NCBI RefSeq assembly: GCF_039888675.1
Contig: NZ_JBDQQR010000002.1
Location: forward strand, 348,001-412,000
Source: Mesorhizobium sp. CAU 1732
Lineage (GTDB): Bacteria > Pseudomonadota > Alphaproteobacteria > Rhizobiales > Rhizobiaceae
DNA: 64,000 nucleotides
Reading direction: 5' to 3'
In this document: positions 9,220 to 16,815 of the stretch, one piece after another
Layout of the letters: each line of letters begins with the position of its first letter
Position numbering within the stretch: position 1 is the stretch's first letter
Notes under the pieces: generated by a model
Databases searched by the model: none
What the model was told of the DNA's origin: nothing
Seen by the model: the letters and a program-made list of their open reading frames with translations, nothing else
Program-made: the position numbers and the translations under genes

Positions 9220-9674
9220 CAGGCGACTTCCCGCTTGCGCATCATGCCGGCACGGCGGCAGGTCGCGACGACCTCGCCATTCTGGTTTGTGCAGGTGTGC
9301 TCGAACTCGACGATGCCGACGTCGCCGCGCGATTTGCTCTCGCGTTTCGACACGATCCTGGTGTGGCTGCGTAGCGTGTCGCCATGGAAGACGGGCTTGG
9401 GAAAGCGCACGTCGGACATGCCGAGATTGCCGACCGTGGTTCCCAGCGTCGTGTCCTGCACGCTCATGCCGATCATGATGCCGAGCGTGTAGAGGCTGTT
9501 GAACAGCGGCTTGCCCCACTCCGTCTGCGCCGAGAAATGCGCATCGACATGCAGCGGCTGCGGGTTCATCGTCATCAGGCTGAACGAGATGTTGTCGTAT
9601 TCGGTCACCGTGCGCGTCAGCGCGTGGCTGAATTCCTGACCGACCTCGAACTCCTCGTAATAAAGACCTGCCAT
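9219..9674 (-). CDS. MaoC-family enoyl-CoA hydratase (itaconyl-/mesaconyl-CoA hydratase-like)
   Basis: This single hot-dog hydratase has 151 residues. Unlike the second MaoC-like protein of the operon, it retains the hydratase motif: D27 in EYDNISFS and N37-P38 with H42 and D44 in TMNPQPLHVD. The family hydrates 2-enoyl-CoA thioesters. The one-base overlap with the CitE-like lyase gene suggests it makes the lyase's hydroxyacyl-CoA substrate, as itaconyl-CoA hydratase does for citramalyl-CoA lyase. ATG is 23 bases downstream of the preceding stop, with GGGAGG upstream. The enoyl substrate is inferred from context only. Confidence 0.88.
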   Translation of the reverse strand: MAGLYYEEFEVGQEFSHALTRTVTEYDNISFSLMTMNPQPLHVDAHFSAQTEWGKPLFNSLYTLGIMIGMSVQDTTLGTTVGNLGMSDVRFPKPVFHGDTLRSHTRIVSKRESKSRGDVGIVEFEHTCTNQNGEVVATCRRAGMMRKREVA

Positions 9675-9697
9675 CTATTTCCTCCCTTTCGCGGCAG

Positions 9698-10876
9698 TCA
9701 GGCCGCGTTCTCGTCTCTGCGTCCAAGGACGCCGGTTTTTGCCAGTTCGGCGATGCGGTCGTCCGCAATCCCCCAATCGCGCAACACGGCTTCGCCGCTC
9801 TCCCCCGGCGCCTCAGGCGGCGTCGGCGTGGCTGCGGGCGTGCGGCTGAAACGCGGCGCGGGCGCTGGTTGCACCAGCCCGTCGATCGTCGAGAAGGTGT
9901 CGCGTTCGGCGTTGTGGGGGTGGGCAGGCGCCTCGGCGAGCGACAGCACCGGCGCGAAGCAGGCATCCGTGCCCTCCAGCAACGCACACCACTCCTCGCG
10001 CGTCTTCTGCGCGAAGCGCTGCGCGAGAAGCCGCCTTGCCTCTTCCCAATTGTCCCGCTCGTTCATGTCCGGGAACGTGGCCGGGTCGAACCCCATGCGG
10101 GTCAGCAGCAGCGCCTGGAACTTGCCCTCGATCGGCGCGGCCGAAACGTACTTTCCGTCGGCGCAGCAATAGACGTCGTAGTGCGGCGCGCCGCTGTCGA
10201 GGATGTTTTCGCCGCGCCCACCCGGCCAGAGACCCGCCGCCTGCAATCCCATCAGGGGCGCTGCGAGCAGCGACACTCCGTCCACGATCGCGGCGTCCAC
10301 CACCTGCCCCTGGCCCCCGCGCAACGCATTGACGATGCCGCAGACGATACCGAACGCCATCAGGAAACTGCCGCCGGCGAAATCACCCAGCAGGTTGAGC
10401 GGCGGTGTGGGCGGTTGTCCGCGCCGGCCGATGGCGTCGAGCGCGCCGGTCAGCGCGATGTAGTTGAGATCGTGGCCCGCCGCCTGCGCAAGCGGCCCTT
10501 GTTGGCCCCAGCCGGTCAGCCGACCGAAAACGAGGCGCGGATTGCGTGCGAGGCACGGTTCCGGGCCGAGGCCCAGCCGCTCCATCACGCCGGGCCGGAA
10601 ACCTTCGACCAGCGCATCCGCGCGGCCGATCAGGTCGAGCGCGCATTCCACGCCCTCCGGCCGCTTCAGGTCCAGCGCGACCGAGCGCCGGCCGCGTGCG
10701 GAAAAATTGAAACGGTCGGGCCGCTGGACGCCCAGCCCCGACGATGCCGGGCGGTCGATACGGATCACGTCCGCGCCCATGTCGGACAGAAGCATAGCCG
10801 CCAGCGGAGCGGGACCGATGCCCACCATCTCGACCACGCGCAATCCGGCGAGCGGGCCGCTTTTCGCGTCAGCCAT
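9698..10876 (-). CDS. Family III CoA-transferase fold, probable alpha-methylacyl-CoA racemase
   Basis: This is a CaiB/BaiF-fold protein of 392 residues. It resembles alpha-methylacyl-CoA racemases rather than CoA transferases: the opening is EMVGIGPAPLAAMLLSDMGADVIRID. The racemase catalytic pair is visible as His135 (AGHDLNY) and Asp165 (LLGDFAGG), the same spacing as His126/Asp156 of the mycobacterial enzyme. It would invert the 2-methyl centre of an acyl-CoA. The start at MADAKSGP overlaps the upstream CoA-hydrolase-family gene by 8 bases; the longer frame is a shadow of that gene. In a pathway for a 2-methyl-branched acid it would let both enantiomers enter. Confidence 0.86.
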   Translation of the reverse strand: MADAKSGPLAGLRVVEMVGIGPAPLAAMLLSDMGADVIRIDRPASSGLGVQRPDRFNFSARGRRSVALDLKRPEGVECALDLIGRADALVEGFRPGVMERLGLGPEPCLARNPRLVFGRLTGWGQQGPLAQAAGHDLNYIALTGALDAIGRRGQPPTPPLNLLGDFAGGSFLMAFGIVCGIVNALRGGQGQVVDAAIVDGVSLLAAPLMGLQAAGLWPGGRGENILDSGAPHYDVYCCADGKYVSAAPIEGKFQALLLTRMGFDPATFPDMNERDNWEEARRLLAQRFAQKTREEWCALLEGTDACFAPVLSLAEAPAHPHNAERDTFSTIDGLVQPAPAPRFSRTPAATPTPPEAPGESGEAVLRDWGIADDRIAELAKTGVLGRRDENAA

Positions 10877-12134
10877 GCGCCGCCCTCCCCTTGTCGTGCC
10901 AGTCACGGGCGAGGTCCTCGCGGAACTGCGGCGCGGCAATCGCGATCATGCGCTCGGCACGTTGGGACAGCGTGCAGCCACGGAGTTCCGCCACGCCCCA
11001 CTCGGTCACGACGGCATCGACGTCGCTGCGCGGGCAGGTCACCGTCGTCACCTGCGGCACGATCCGCGAGACCGTCCCGCCTCGCGCGGTCGATGGCAGC
11101 GCGATGATCGCGCGTCCGCCCGGCGAAGCGTTGGCCCCGCGCACGAAATCGAGCTGGCCGCCCACCGCGCCGACATAGCGATGTCCAACCGTCTCGGCAT
11201 TCACCTGCCCGGTGAGGTCAACCTCGACGGCTGAGTTGATGGCGCAGAAGAGCGACAGCGACGCCATGATTTCGACGGCATGGGTGTAGGATGGCGGACA
11301 CAGCCGGAATGCCGCATTGTCGTTGGCGTAGGCATAGAGCCTGCGCGTGCCGATCAGCAGGCCGGCGATGCTGACGCCGGCGTCCCGTTCCTTGGCCGCG
11401 TTGGTGACAACACCGCTCTCGATCAGGTCGACGACACCGTCGAACAGCGCACCCGAATGAATCCCGAGGTCGCGATGACCGGTCAGCTTTGCCACCACCG
11501 CCTGGGGTATCGCGCCGACACCGAGTTGCAGCACGGCCCTGTCCGGCACGAGCGACGCGACGTTTTCGGCGATCGCCAGTTCGGTCTCGCCCAGTTCGCC
11601 GGCGACAAGCTCCAGCGGCGGGTGCTGTGCTTCCACGGCAAGATCGATGCGTATGTCGGACGGCCATTCGCCGCCCCGGCACAGCGGCGCGTGCCGATTG
11701 ATTTCCGCGATCACCACGCGCGCGTTCCGCGCCGCCTCGACCACATAGTCGCTCGCGATGCCGAGGTTGAATCCCCCGTCCGGCGAGGCTGCGAGCTGCA
11801 CCATCACACAGTCTGCCCGCAACGATCCGTCGCCATAGGCGCGCGCGAGCTGCGAATAGTGCCAGGGCAGGATATCCAGCCGGTCCGCCGCAGCCAGCTT
11901 CGCCGCCTGTCCGATCGCGCCATAGCCCTCGAAAGCGAGGCCGTTCGGCTCGCCCGCCCAGGTGTCGGAATAGACCGAGCCCAGAAACACCGTGCAGCCG
12001 TGCGGCAAGCCGCGTGCATGCGCCAGCCGCCGCGTCAGCGTCAGCGGCTCCGCCGTCGCCTGGCCGACAACGATGCGGTCGCCCGGCCGCAGCATTGCGG
12101 CGAAGTCCGGATCGTCGGGGCCTGTCGGCTGCAT
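10869..12134 (-). CDS. Acetyl-CoA hydrolase/transferase family (Cat1/4-hydroxybutyrate CoA-transferase-like)
   Basis: This 421-residue CoA-transferase belongs to the family of 4-hydroxybutyrate and itaconate CoA-transferases. Visible signatures are LQLGVGAIPQAVVAKL, the catalytic-glutamate strand INSAVEVDLTGQVNAE, and VGAVGGQLDFVRGA near the C-terminus. It probably moves CoA from acetyl- or succinyl-CoA to the imported acid, through a glutamyl-CoA intermediate. The next gene overlaps it by 8 bases. RipA of the Yersinia itaconate operon belongs to this family, which with MaoC and CitE partners suggests an equivalent step here. Its true acceptor is unknown. Confidence 0.87.
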   Translation of the reverse strand: MQPTGPDDPDFAAMLRPGDRIVVGQATAEPLTLTRRLAHARGLPHGCTVFLGSVYSDTWAGEPNGLAFEGYGAIGQAAKLAAADRLDILPWHYSQLARAYGDGSLRADCVMVQLAASPDGGFNLGIASDYVVEAARNARVVIAEINRHAPLCRGGEWPSDIRIDLAVEAQHPPLELVAGELGETELAIAENVASLVPDRAVLQLGVGAIPQAVVAKLTGHRDLGIHSGALFDGVVDLIESGVVTNAAKERDAGVSIAGLLIGTRRLYAYANDNAAFRLCPPSYTHAVEIMASLSLFCAINSAVEVDLTGQVNAETVGHRYVGAVGGQLDFVRGANASPGGRAIIALPSTARGGTVSRIVPQVTTVTCPRSDVDAVVTEWGVAELRGCTLSQRAERMIAIAAPQFREDLARDWHDKGRAAHG

Positions 12135-12156
12135 TGGTCCTCCTTCTGCCGCGCCG

Positions 12157-13323
12157 TCAGTACGATTTCGGCAGGCCGAGCACGCGCTCGGCGATGTAGG
12201 ACAGGCAGAGTTGCGGGCTGATCGGCGCGATGCGCGGGATCATCACTTCGCGCAGATAGCGCTCGACGTGGTACTCCTTCGCATAGCCGAAGCCGCCATG
12301 CGTCATCACCGCCGTCTCGCAGGCGTGGAACCCGGCCTCGCCGGCAAGGTATTTCGCGGCGTTTGCCGCAGCGCCAGCCGGTTTGCCGGTGTCGTATTGC
12401 CAGGCCGCCGAAAGGACCATCATCCACGCCGCTTGCAGCTCCGCCCAGCACTTGGCCAACGGATGCTGGATGCCCTGGTTCTGGCCGATCGGGCGGTTGA
12501 AGACGACGCGCTCCTGCGCATAGCGCGCGGCGCGGTTGATCGCGGCCATGCCAAGCCCGACAGCCTCGGCGGCGATCAGGATGCGCTCGGGGTTCATGCC
12601 GTGCAGGATGTATTCGAAGCCGCGCCCTTCCTCGCCGATCAGATCGGCCTCCGGGATCTCGAAATTCTCGAAGAACAGCTCGTTGGAATCGACCGCCTTA
12701 CGGCCCATCTTCTCGATCTCGGCGACCTTGATGCGCTCGCGGTCGAACTTCGTATAGAACAGGCTCAGGCCGTGGGTGGACTTCTTCACCTCGTCCAGCG
12801 GCGTGGTACGGGCGAGCAGCAGGATGTTGTCGGCGACCTGTGCCGTCGAAATCCAGATCTTCTGGCCGTTGACGACATAGCGGTCGCCCTTCTTCTCGGC
12901 CTTCAGCTTGAGTTGGGTGGTGTTGAGGCCGGTATTCGGCTCGGTCACCGCGAAGCATGCCTTTTCGCGTCCCTCGGCCATCGGCCTGATCATGCGCTGC
13001 TTCTGCTCCTCCGTGCCGAAGACGGCGACGGGGTTGAGACCGAAGATGTTGATGTGAACAGCCGACGCCCCCGACAGGCCGGCGCCCGATTCGGCGATGG
13101 TGCGCATCACGATCGCCGCCTCGGTGATGCCGAGTCCCGCGCCGCCATAGGATTCGGCGGTGCAGATGCCCAACCACCCCTCGCGCGCCAGCGCATCGTA
13201 GAAGTCGAACGGGAAGCCGCCTTCCCTGTCGCGCTTCAGCCAGTAGGCATCGTCGAAGCCGGCGCATATCCGCGCAACGGACTCGCGGATTGCTTCCTGT
13301 TCTTCGCTCAGACCGAAATCCAT
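12157..13323 (-). CDS. Acyl-CoA dehydrogenase with G-helix catalytic Glu
   Basis: This FAD-dependent acyl-CoA dehydrogenase has 388 residues. The FAD/substrate signature CFAVTEPNTGLN is at about 123-134 and the family end motif GGFGYAKEYHVERYLRE is present. The usual YEGT catalytic glutamate near the C-terminus is absent (the stretch reads RIAPISPQ). Instead Glu246 in NPERILIAAEAVG sits where isovaleryl-type enzymes carry their base on helix G, as in branched-chain acyl-CoA dehydrogenases. The start at MDFGLSEEQ has AGAGGAAAAG just upstream. It lies 13 bases after the first CoA-transferase gene and would form the 2-enoyl-CoA for the MaoC hydratase. Confidence 0.9.
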   Translation of the reverse strand: MDFGLSEEQEAIRESVARICAGFDDAYWLKRDREGGFPFDFYDALAREGWLGICTAESYGGAGLGITEAAIVMRTIAESGAGLSGASAVHINIFGLNPVAVFGTEEQKQRMIRPMAEGREKACFAVTEPNTGLNTTQLKLKAEKKGDRYVVNGQKIWISTAQVADNILLLARTTPLDEVKKSTHGLSLFYTKFDRERIKVAEIEKMGRKAVDSNELFFENFEIPEADLIGEEGRGFEYILHGMNPERILIAAEAVGLGMAAINRAARYAQERVVFNRPIGQNQGIQHPLAKCWAELQAAWMMVLSAAWQYDTGKPAGAAANAAKYLAGEAGFHACETAVMTHGGFGYAKEYHVERYLREVMIPRIAPISPQLCLSYIAERVLGLPKSY

Positions 13324-13336
13324 TCTCTTTTCCTCT

Positions 13337-14557
13337 TCAGGCCAGCGCGGCGTTGCCGCCGGTACTCTTGCGCACGATCCCGCGTTCCAGCATGTCGTCG
13401 ATCTCCGCGTCGCTAAAACCCGCCTCGCGCAGCACCTCCTCGCTGTGCTCGCCCTGGCGCGGCGCATGGCGTGACGGGCTTGCAGGGCTGCGCGACCACT
13501 TCGCCGGCACCGCCATCGTGCGGATCGTGCCTTCGCTCGGGTGTTCCTCCAGCTTGAAGAAACCGGTCGCGGCAAGATGCGGATCCTTCAGCACGCCCTC
13601 GAAATCGTGCATCGGCATGGCCGGAACGTCTGCCTTCTCCAGCAGGTCCAGCCACTCCGCGCTGGTGCGGGTGAGAAAGATGTCCGAGAGCGCGCCATAG
13701 ACCTCGTCGACATTGGCCATGCGCGCCACGAAGGAGCGGAAGCGCGGGTCCGCAGCCGGTATGTCCGTCCGCCCGATCGCGGCGAAGAAGCGATCCCAAT
13801 GGCCGTCCGTGTAGATCAGCGCGCAGACATAGCCGTCCTTGGTCTGGTACGGCCGGCGCTCGGTGGACAACTGGCGCGGATAGCCGCCCGCATCCAGCGG
13901 CGGATCGAAGGTCAGCCCGCCCATGTGGTCGCCCATCACGAACCCCACCATCGTCTCGAACATCGGGATATCGACGCGCTGGCCGACGCCGGTGCGGTCG
14001 CGCTCCACCAGCGAGGCGAGAATGGCACCCACCGCCACCAGTCCGACGACGCGGTCGGCCATCGCCGACGGTACGTAGCGCGGCTTGCCCTCGTTCACGC
14101 GCGAGAAGAGGTAAGGGATCGTCGCGCCGCCCTGGATCAGATCATCATAGGCGGGACGCGCCGCATAGGGACCGTCCTGGCCGTAGCCGAACATGCCGGC
14201 ATAGACGAGGCGCGGGTTCACTGCCGCGACGTCCTCATAGGACAGGCCCAGCCGCGTCATCGCCTTGGCGCGCACGTTGTAGACCAGCACGTCGGCGTCG
14301 GAGCAGAGCCGCAGCAGCGCCGCGCGCCCTTCCGGCTGCTTCAGATCGAGCGTGATCGAGCGCTTGGAGCGGTTGGCGTTGAGATAGATGGGCCCCATGC
14401 CCTCATTGCGGGCCGGGCCGATCTTGCGCACGAGGTCGCCTTCCGGCGCTTCCACCTTGATCACGTCTGCGCCGAAGTCGCCCAGCATCTGGGTCGCGTA
14501 CGGCCCCATCAGCACGGTCGTCATGTCGATTATGCGGATTCCGGCCAACGGCCCCAT
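13337..14557 (-). CDS. Family III CoA-transferase (CaiB/BaiF), first gene of the operon
   Basis: This is a 406-residue CaiB/BaiF CoA-transferase. The N-terminal Rossmann part reads IRIIDMTTVLMGPYATQMLGDFGADVIKVE. The segment PSAMADRVVGLVAVGAI places an aspartate where these enzymes carry the catalytic Asp, and GYGQDGPYAARPAYDDL is typical. It probably transfers CoA to an imported (di)carboxylate; the Pseudomonas itaconate CoA-transferase is of this family. It is the promoter-proximal gene, and two near-palindromic TGTCCAT-type sites lie 47-85 bases upstream of its ATG. It differs from the racemase-like paralogue at 9698 by lacking the His/Asp racemase pair. Confidence 0.88.
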   Translation of the reverse strand: MGPLAGIRIIDMTTVLMGPYATQMLGDFGADVIKVEAPEGDLVRKIGPARNEGMGPIYLNANRSKRSITLDLKQPEGRAALLRLCSDADVLVYNVRAKAMTRLGLSYEDVAAVNPRLVYAGMFGYGQDGPYAARPAYDDLIQGGATIPYLFSRVNEGKPRYVPSAMADRVVGLVAVGAILASLVERDRTGVGQRVDIPMFETMVGFVMGDHMGGLTFDPPLDAGGYPRQLSTERRPYQTKDGYVCALIYTDGHWDRFFAAIGRTDIPAADPRFRSFVARMANVDEVYGALSDIFLTRTSAEWLDLLEKADVPAMPMHDFEGVLKDPHLAATGFFKLEEHPSEGTIRTMAVPAKWSRSPASPSRHAPRQGEHSEEVLREAGFSDAEIDDMLERGIVRKSTGGNAALA

Positions 14558-14603
14558 GCGTCTCCTCCGCAGCCACCCGTTGCCGGATGCTCCTCGCTGC
14601 TTT

Positions 14604-14621
14604 GTTCATATATATGGACAA
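14604..14621. promoter_or_regulatory. Probable IclR operator 1 for the catabolic operon
   Basis: The 18-base sequence TGTTCATATATATGGACA is an inverted repeat with a single mismatched pair (TGTTCATAT versus TGTCCATAT). It lies about 50 bases upstream of the first structural gene of the leftward operon. Its TGTCCA half-site recurs in the next site and in a perfect palindrome upstream of the iclR gene, pointing to one regulator binding all three. This is inference from sequence symmetry. Confidence 0.65.
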
Positions 14622-14626
14622 ATATT

Positions 14627-14642
14627 ATCCATACATGGACAG
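14627..14642. promoter_or_regulatory. Probable IclR operator 2 for the catabolic operon
   Basis: The 16-base sequence TATCCATACATGGACA is a second near-palindrome with half-sites TATCCAT and TGTCCAT. Its centre lies 22 bases, about two helical turns, from that of operator 1. The two sites would place two regulator dimers on one DNA face upstream of the CoA-transferase gene. The rest of 14558-14828 shows no gene; a 104-codon frame crossing it has no coding character. Confidence 0.6.
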
Positions 14643-14828
14643 TAAGGCGATAAGTCGGACTCGAGTCAAGCGGCAAAAGTCGCCGGCAAAAAAATCAACA
14701 TGCGAAGCAGGGGTATGGGAGGGGTGTAAAGTGGGGCGTGAACGGTTGCGCCACCCGCCAGACGGCGCGCCTCCCCCGAACGGTCGGAAGGTGTTTTCGA
14801 GCGCCGTTTCTATCTCATCGGGAACCGT

Positions 14829-15632
14829 TCAGGCGTCGGGATCCGACGTCCGCATGCCGGGATACAGGCTCTTGAGCCCCTTGACGTTCTTTGCCAGGTA
14901 ATCCTGGCCGAGATGCAGCGCCACGCCCTCGTGCATGAGATGCGCGAATTCCTCCAGCCGCTTGCCGACCCGGAACCACGGACCAGCAACAGTCATCGCA
15001 AACGCGCGATCGCCGAACACGATCGGCACCGCGATGCCGCCCAGATCGGGCGTAAAGGCCGATGAACTCACGAACCAGCCGCGATTGAGCGACACGCGGA
15101 TGCTGTCCTCGACCGCTTCGATGCTCATCGGGCTGCCCTCGCCATAGCGTTTGAAGACAGCCTTGCGCAGCAGCGAGGTCTGCTGCGCCGGCGGCAACTG
15201 GCTCATGATCGCCTGCCCCGTCGCCGTGCCGTGCAAGGGAACGCGGGTCCCGACCTTGGCCGTATAGCGTACCGAGGCCTTGGACTCGATCACCTCCAGA
15301 AACACAGCGTGCTGGCCACTTTGCGCCGCGATCCAGACCGTCTCACCACTCTTCTGGGCAATGTCCTTGAGCAAGCTCAGGAGCGCTTCCGGCAGCGGTT
15401 CGGCGGCTGCCACTTCCTGCGCCAGCGTCAGCCAGCGCGGTGTCGGATAAAACCGCCCGCGCGCTTCCGGCTCGTAGAGAAAGCCGCGCGACACCAGCGT
15501 CGACAGGAGGTTGAACGTGCTGGAACGCGGCCAGCCGAAATGCTGCGACACCTCCGCAAGGCTCGCCGCCTTCTTCCGTTCGGCGAAGAACTCCAACAGT
15601 TCCAGAACGTTAACGACTTGCTTCACCAACAC
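14829..15632 (-). CDS. IclR-family transcriptional regulator
   Basis: This 267-residue regulator has an N-terminal winged helix (SLAEVSQHFGWPRSSTFNLLSTLVSRGFLYE, about residues 24-54). Its C-terminal effector-binding GAF-like domain shows the typical PLHGTATGQAIMSQLP and DDSIR-like segments (about 130-250). It probably controls the 12-gene operon downstream on the same strand and itself. The start is GTG at 15632, with GGAAGG 8 bases upstream; a TTG and another GTG follow within three codons. The effector is presumably an acid or CoA ester of the pathway. Confidence 0.9.
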   Translation of the reverse strand: MLVKQVVNVLELLEFFAERKKAASLAEVSQHFGWPRSSTFNLLSTLVSRGFLYEPEARGRFYPTPRWLTLAQEVAAAEPLPEALLSLLKDIAQKSGETVWIAAQSGQHAVFLEVIESKASVRYTAKVGTRVPLHGTATGQAIMSQLPPAQQTSLLRKAVFKRYGEGSPMSIEAVEDSIRVSLNRGWFVSSSAFTPDLGGIAVPIVFGDRAFAMTVAGPWFRVGKRLEEFAHLMHEGVALHLGQDYLAKNVKGLKSLYPGMRTSDPDA

Positions 15633-15664
15633 GTCTCAAACCTTCCAGCGCTGTTTCCGAAGTG

Positions 15665-15696
15665 GGAGAAACGATATCTCTCGAGCCCGTTTCTCC
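15665..15696. repeat. 9-base inverted repeat in the iclR leader
   Basis: GGAGAAACG at 15665-15673 is matched exactly by CGTTTCTCC at 15688-15696, with 14 bases between. It lies between the iclR palindrome at 15721 and the iclR start, so it may form a stem in the leader RNA or be a second protein site. It does not resemble a terminator, because no T run follows on either strand. Confidence 0.4.
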
Positions 15697-15720
15697 TAGT
15701 TCTTTCCACAAATCCGCGCT

Positions 15721-15744
15721 TATTGTCCACCTGAGTGGACAATA
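15721..15744. promoter_or_regulatory. Perfect palindrome upstream of iclR, probable autoregulatory operator
   Basis: The arms TATTGTCCAC and GTGGACAATA pair exactly around a 4-base centre (CTGA). The palindrome lies about 90 bases upstream of the iclR GTG. The TGTCCA half-site is the same as in the two sites upstream of the CoA-transferase gene, which is the pattern expected of an autoregulated IclR protein. Confidence 0.7.
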
Positions 15745-15810
15745 TTGTTCCGACGCGCGTTGTGCAAGGCTTTGTACCGCCACAAACGCCGACGGTCGAA
15801 GTCCATCCCT

Positions 15811-16815
15811 TCATCCCGCCGGCAGGATCAATTCCCTTCCGCCATCACGAGCACGCGGAGGCTTGCGCGGCGCTATCCCGACGCGGAGAAGATTGATCAG
15901 CCTGCGCTCGTCACCGATGCGGAAATGCGCCGCGCAGGCTGCGGCGGTTTCCGGATCGTCGGCCAGTGCCGCCATCGGCCAGGCCGCATAACCCAGATGG
16001 GCAAGCTCAAGCCACATGCGGTAGAATTCGCGGCCGGTCGCGATCGCAGGTTCGTCGTGGGGCCGGTGGAACAGCACGACCGCTGTCGATGACAGGGTCT
16101 TGCCGCGCTCGCCCAGCATCAATCCGGCGATGCGGGTTGCGTCAAGGATGCGGAAGAGCGGACCCGCCCCGAGCGCCAGCCGGGCCGCATGGCCCTCAAA
16201 CGTACTCAGACCCAGGGCCTCCAGATTGAGGCCGTCGCGGTCATAGTCAGGGTGAGATCGGATAAGCCGCATCCAGCCGACGAGCTCGGCGCGATAGTCG
16301 TCGTTGCGATAGAAGCGCAGGCTTGCTTCGTCATTGAGCCCGGCCAGCATCTCCAGATCGGCGCGTTCCGTGGCGAGCGCGACGTCGTCGCGGGCGGCCG
16401 CCCACGCCGCAAGCCCTTTCTTGGCGCTATCGCCTGCAGCTTCAAAACCAGCGCGCCATGTGAACCGGGCATCGACGGCCCACGAGAGCGAAGATGGCTC
16501 ACCGCCGTCGCGCGGGACGATGCTGGCGGCGGGTCGGAGGCCTTTCGCCGATGCCGATTGCCAGAGGTCTTCCACATGGATCGCGGAGACGCCGAGCTCA
16601 GCCAGCGCGATGATCGTGCCTTCGACCGCCGCGCCACAGGACACACCCGCGTCACGCCCGTGCGGATCGCCCACTTTCAGGAAGCGGCTTTCATCCGCAA
16701 GCACGGTGATCGTTCCGTCAGCCTCGAAACGCCAGCGCGCCGGCTGGGTGTTGTGCACCGAGGGCGCCAGATTGGCACGGCTGACGATGCGCTCCCGCGT
16801 CGCCTCATCCAGCAT
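15811..16815 (-). CDS. Acg-type nitroreductase-family flavoprotein
   Basis: This 334-residue protein of the nitroreductase fold resembles the large Acg/Rv2032-like branch. The opening RIVSRANLAPSVHNTQPARWRF carries the conserved APSxHNxQPW-like FMN-binding segment, but with Ala in place of the usual Trp. GAGVSCGAAVEG-like sequence (DAGVSCGAAVEGTIIALAELG) follows. The C-terminal half contains GLMLGERGKTLSSTAVVLF and REFYRMWLELAHLGYA. Acg-type proteins may sequester or use FMN; activity here is not known. It is the last gene of the six-gene operon and overlaps the preceding GNAT-like gene by 11 bases. Nitroreductase-like proteins recur near ThiF-like adenylating enzymes in peptide-modification clusters. 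Confidence 0.8.
   Translation of the reverse strand: MLDEATRERIVSRANLAPSVHNTQPARWRFEADGTITVLADESRFLKVGDPHGRDAGVSCGAAVEGTIIALAELGVSAIHVEDLWQSASAKGLRPAASIVPRDGGEPSSLSWAVDARFTWRAGFEAAGDSAKKGLAAWAAARDDVALATERADLEMLAGLNDEASLRFYRNDDYRAELVGWMRLIRSHPDYDRDGLNLEALGLSTFEGHAARLALGAGPLFRILDATRIAGLMLGERGKTLSSTAVVLFHRPHDEPAIATGREFYRMWLELAHLGYAAWPMAALADDPETAAACAAHFRIGDERRLINLLRVGIAPRKPPRARDGGRELILPAG

Noticed and set aside
14587..14901. 104-codon plus-strand frame across the IclR operator region
   Set aside because: It begins in the operators, runs antisense into iclR and has no ribosome site or motif.
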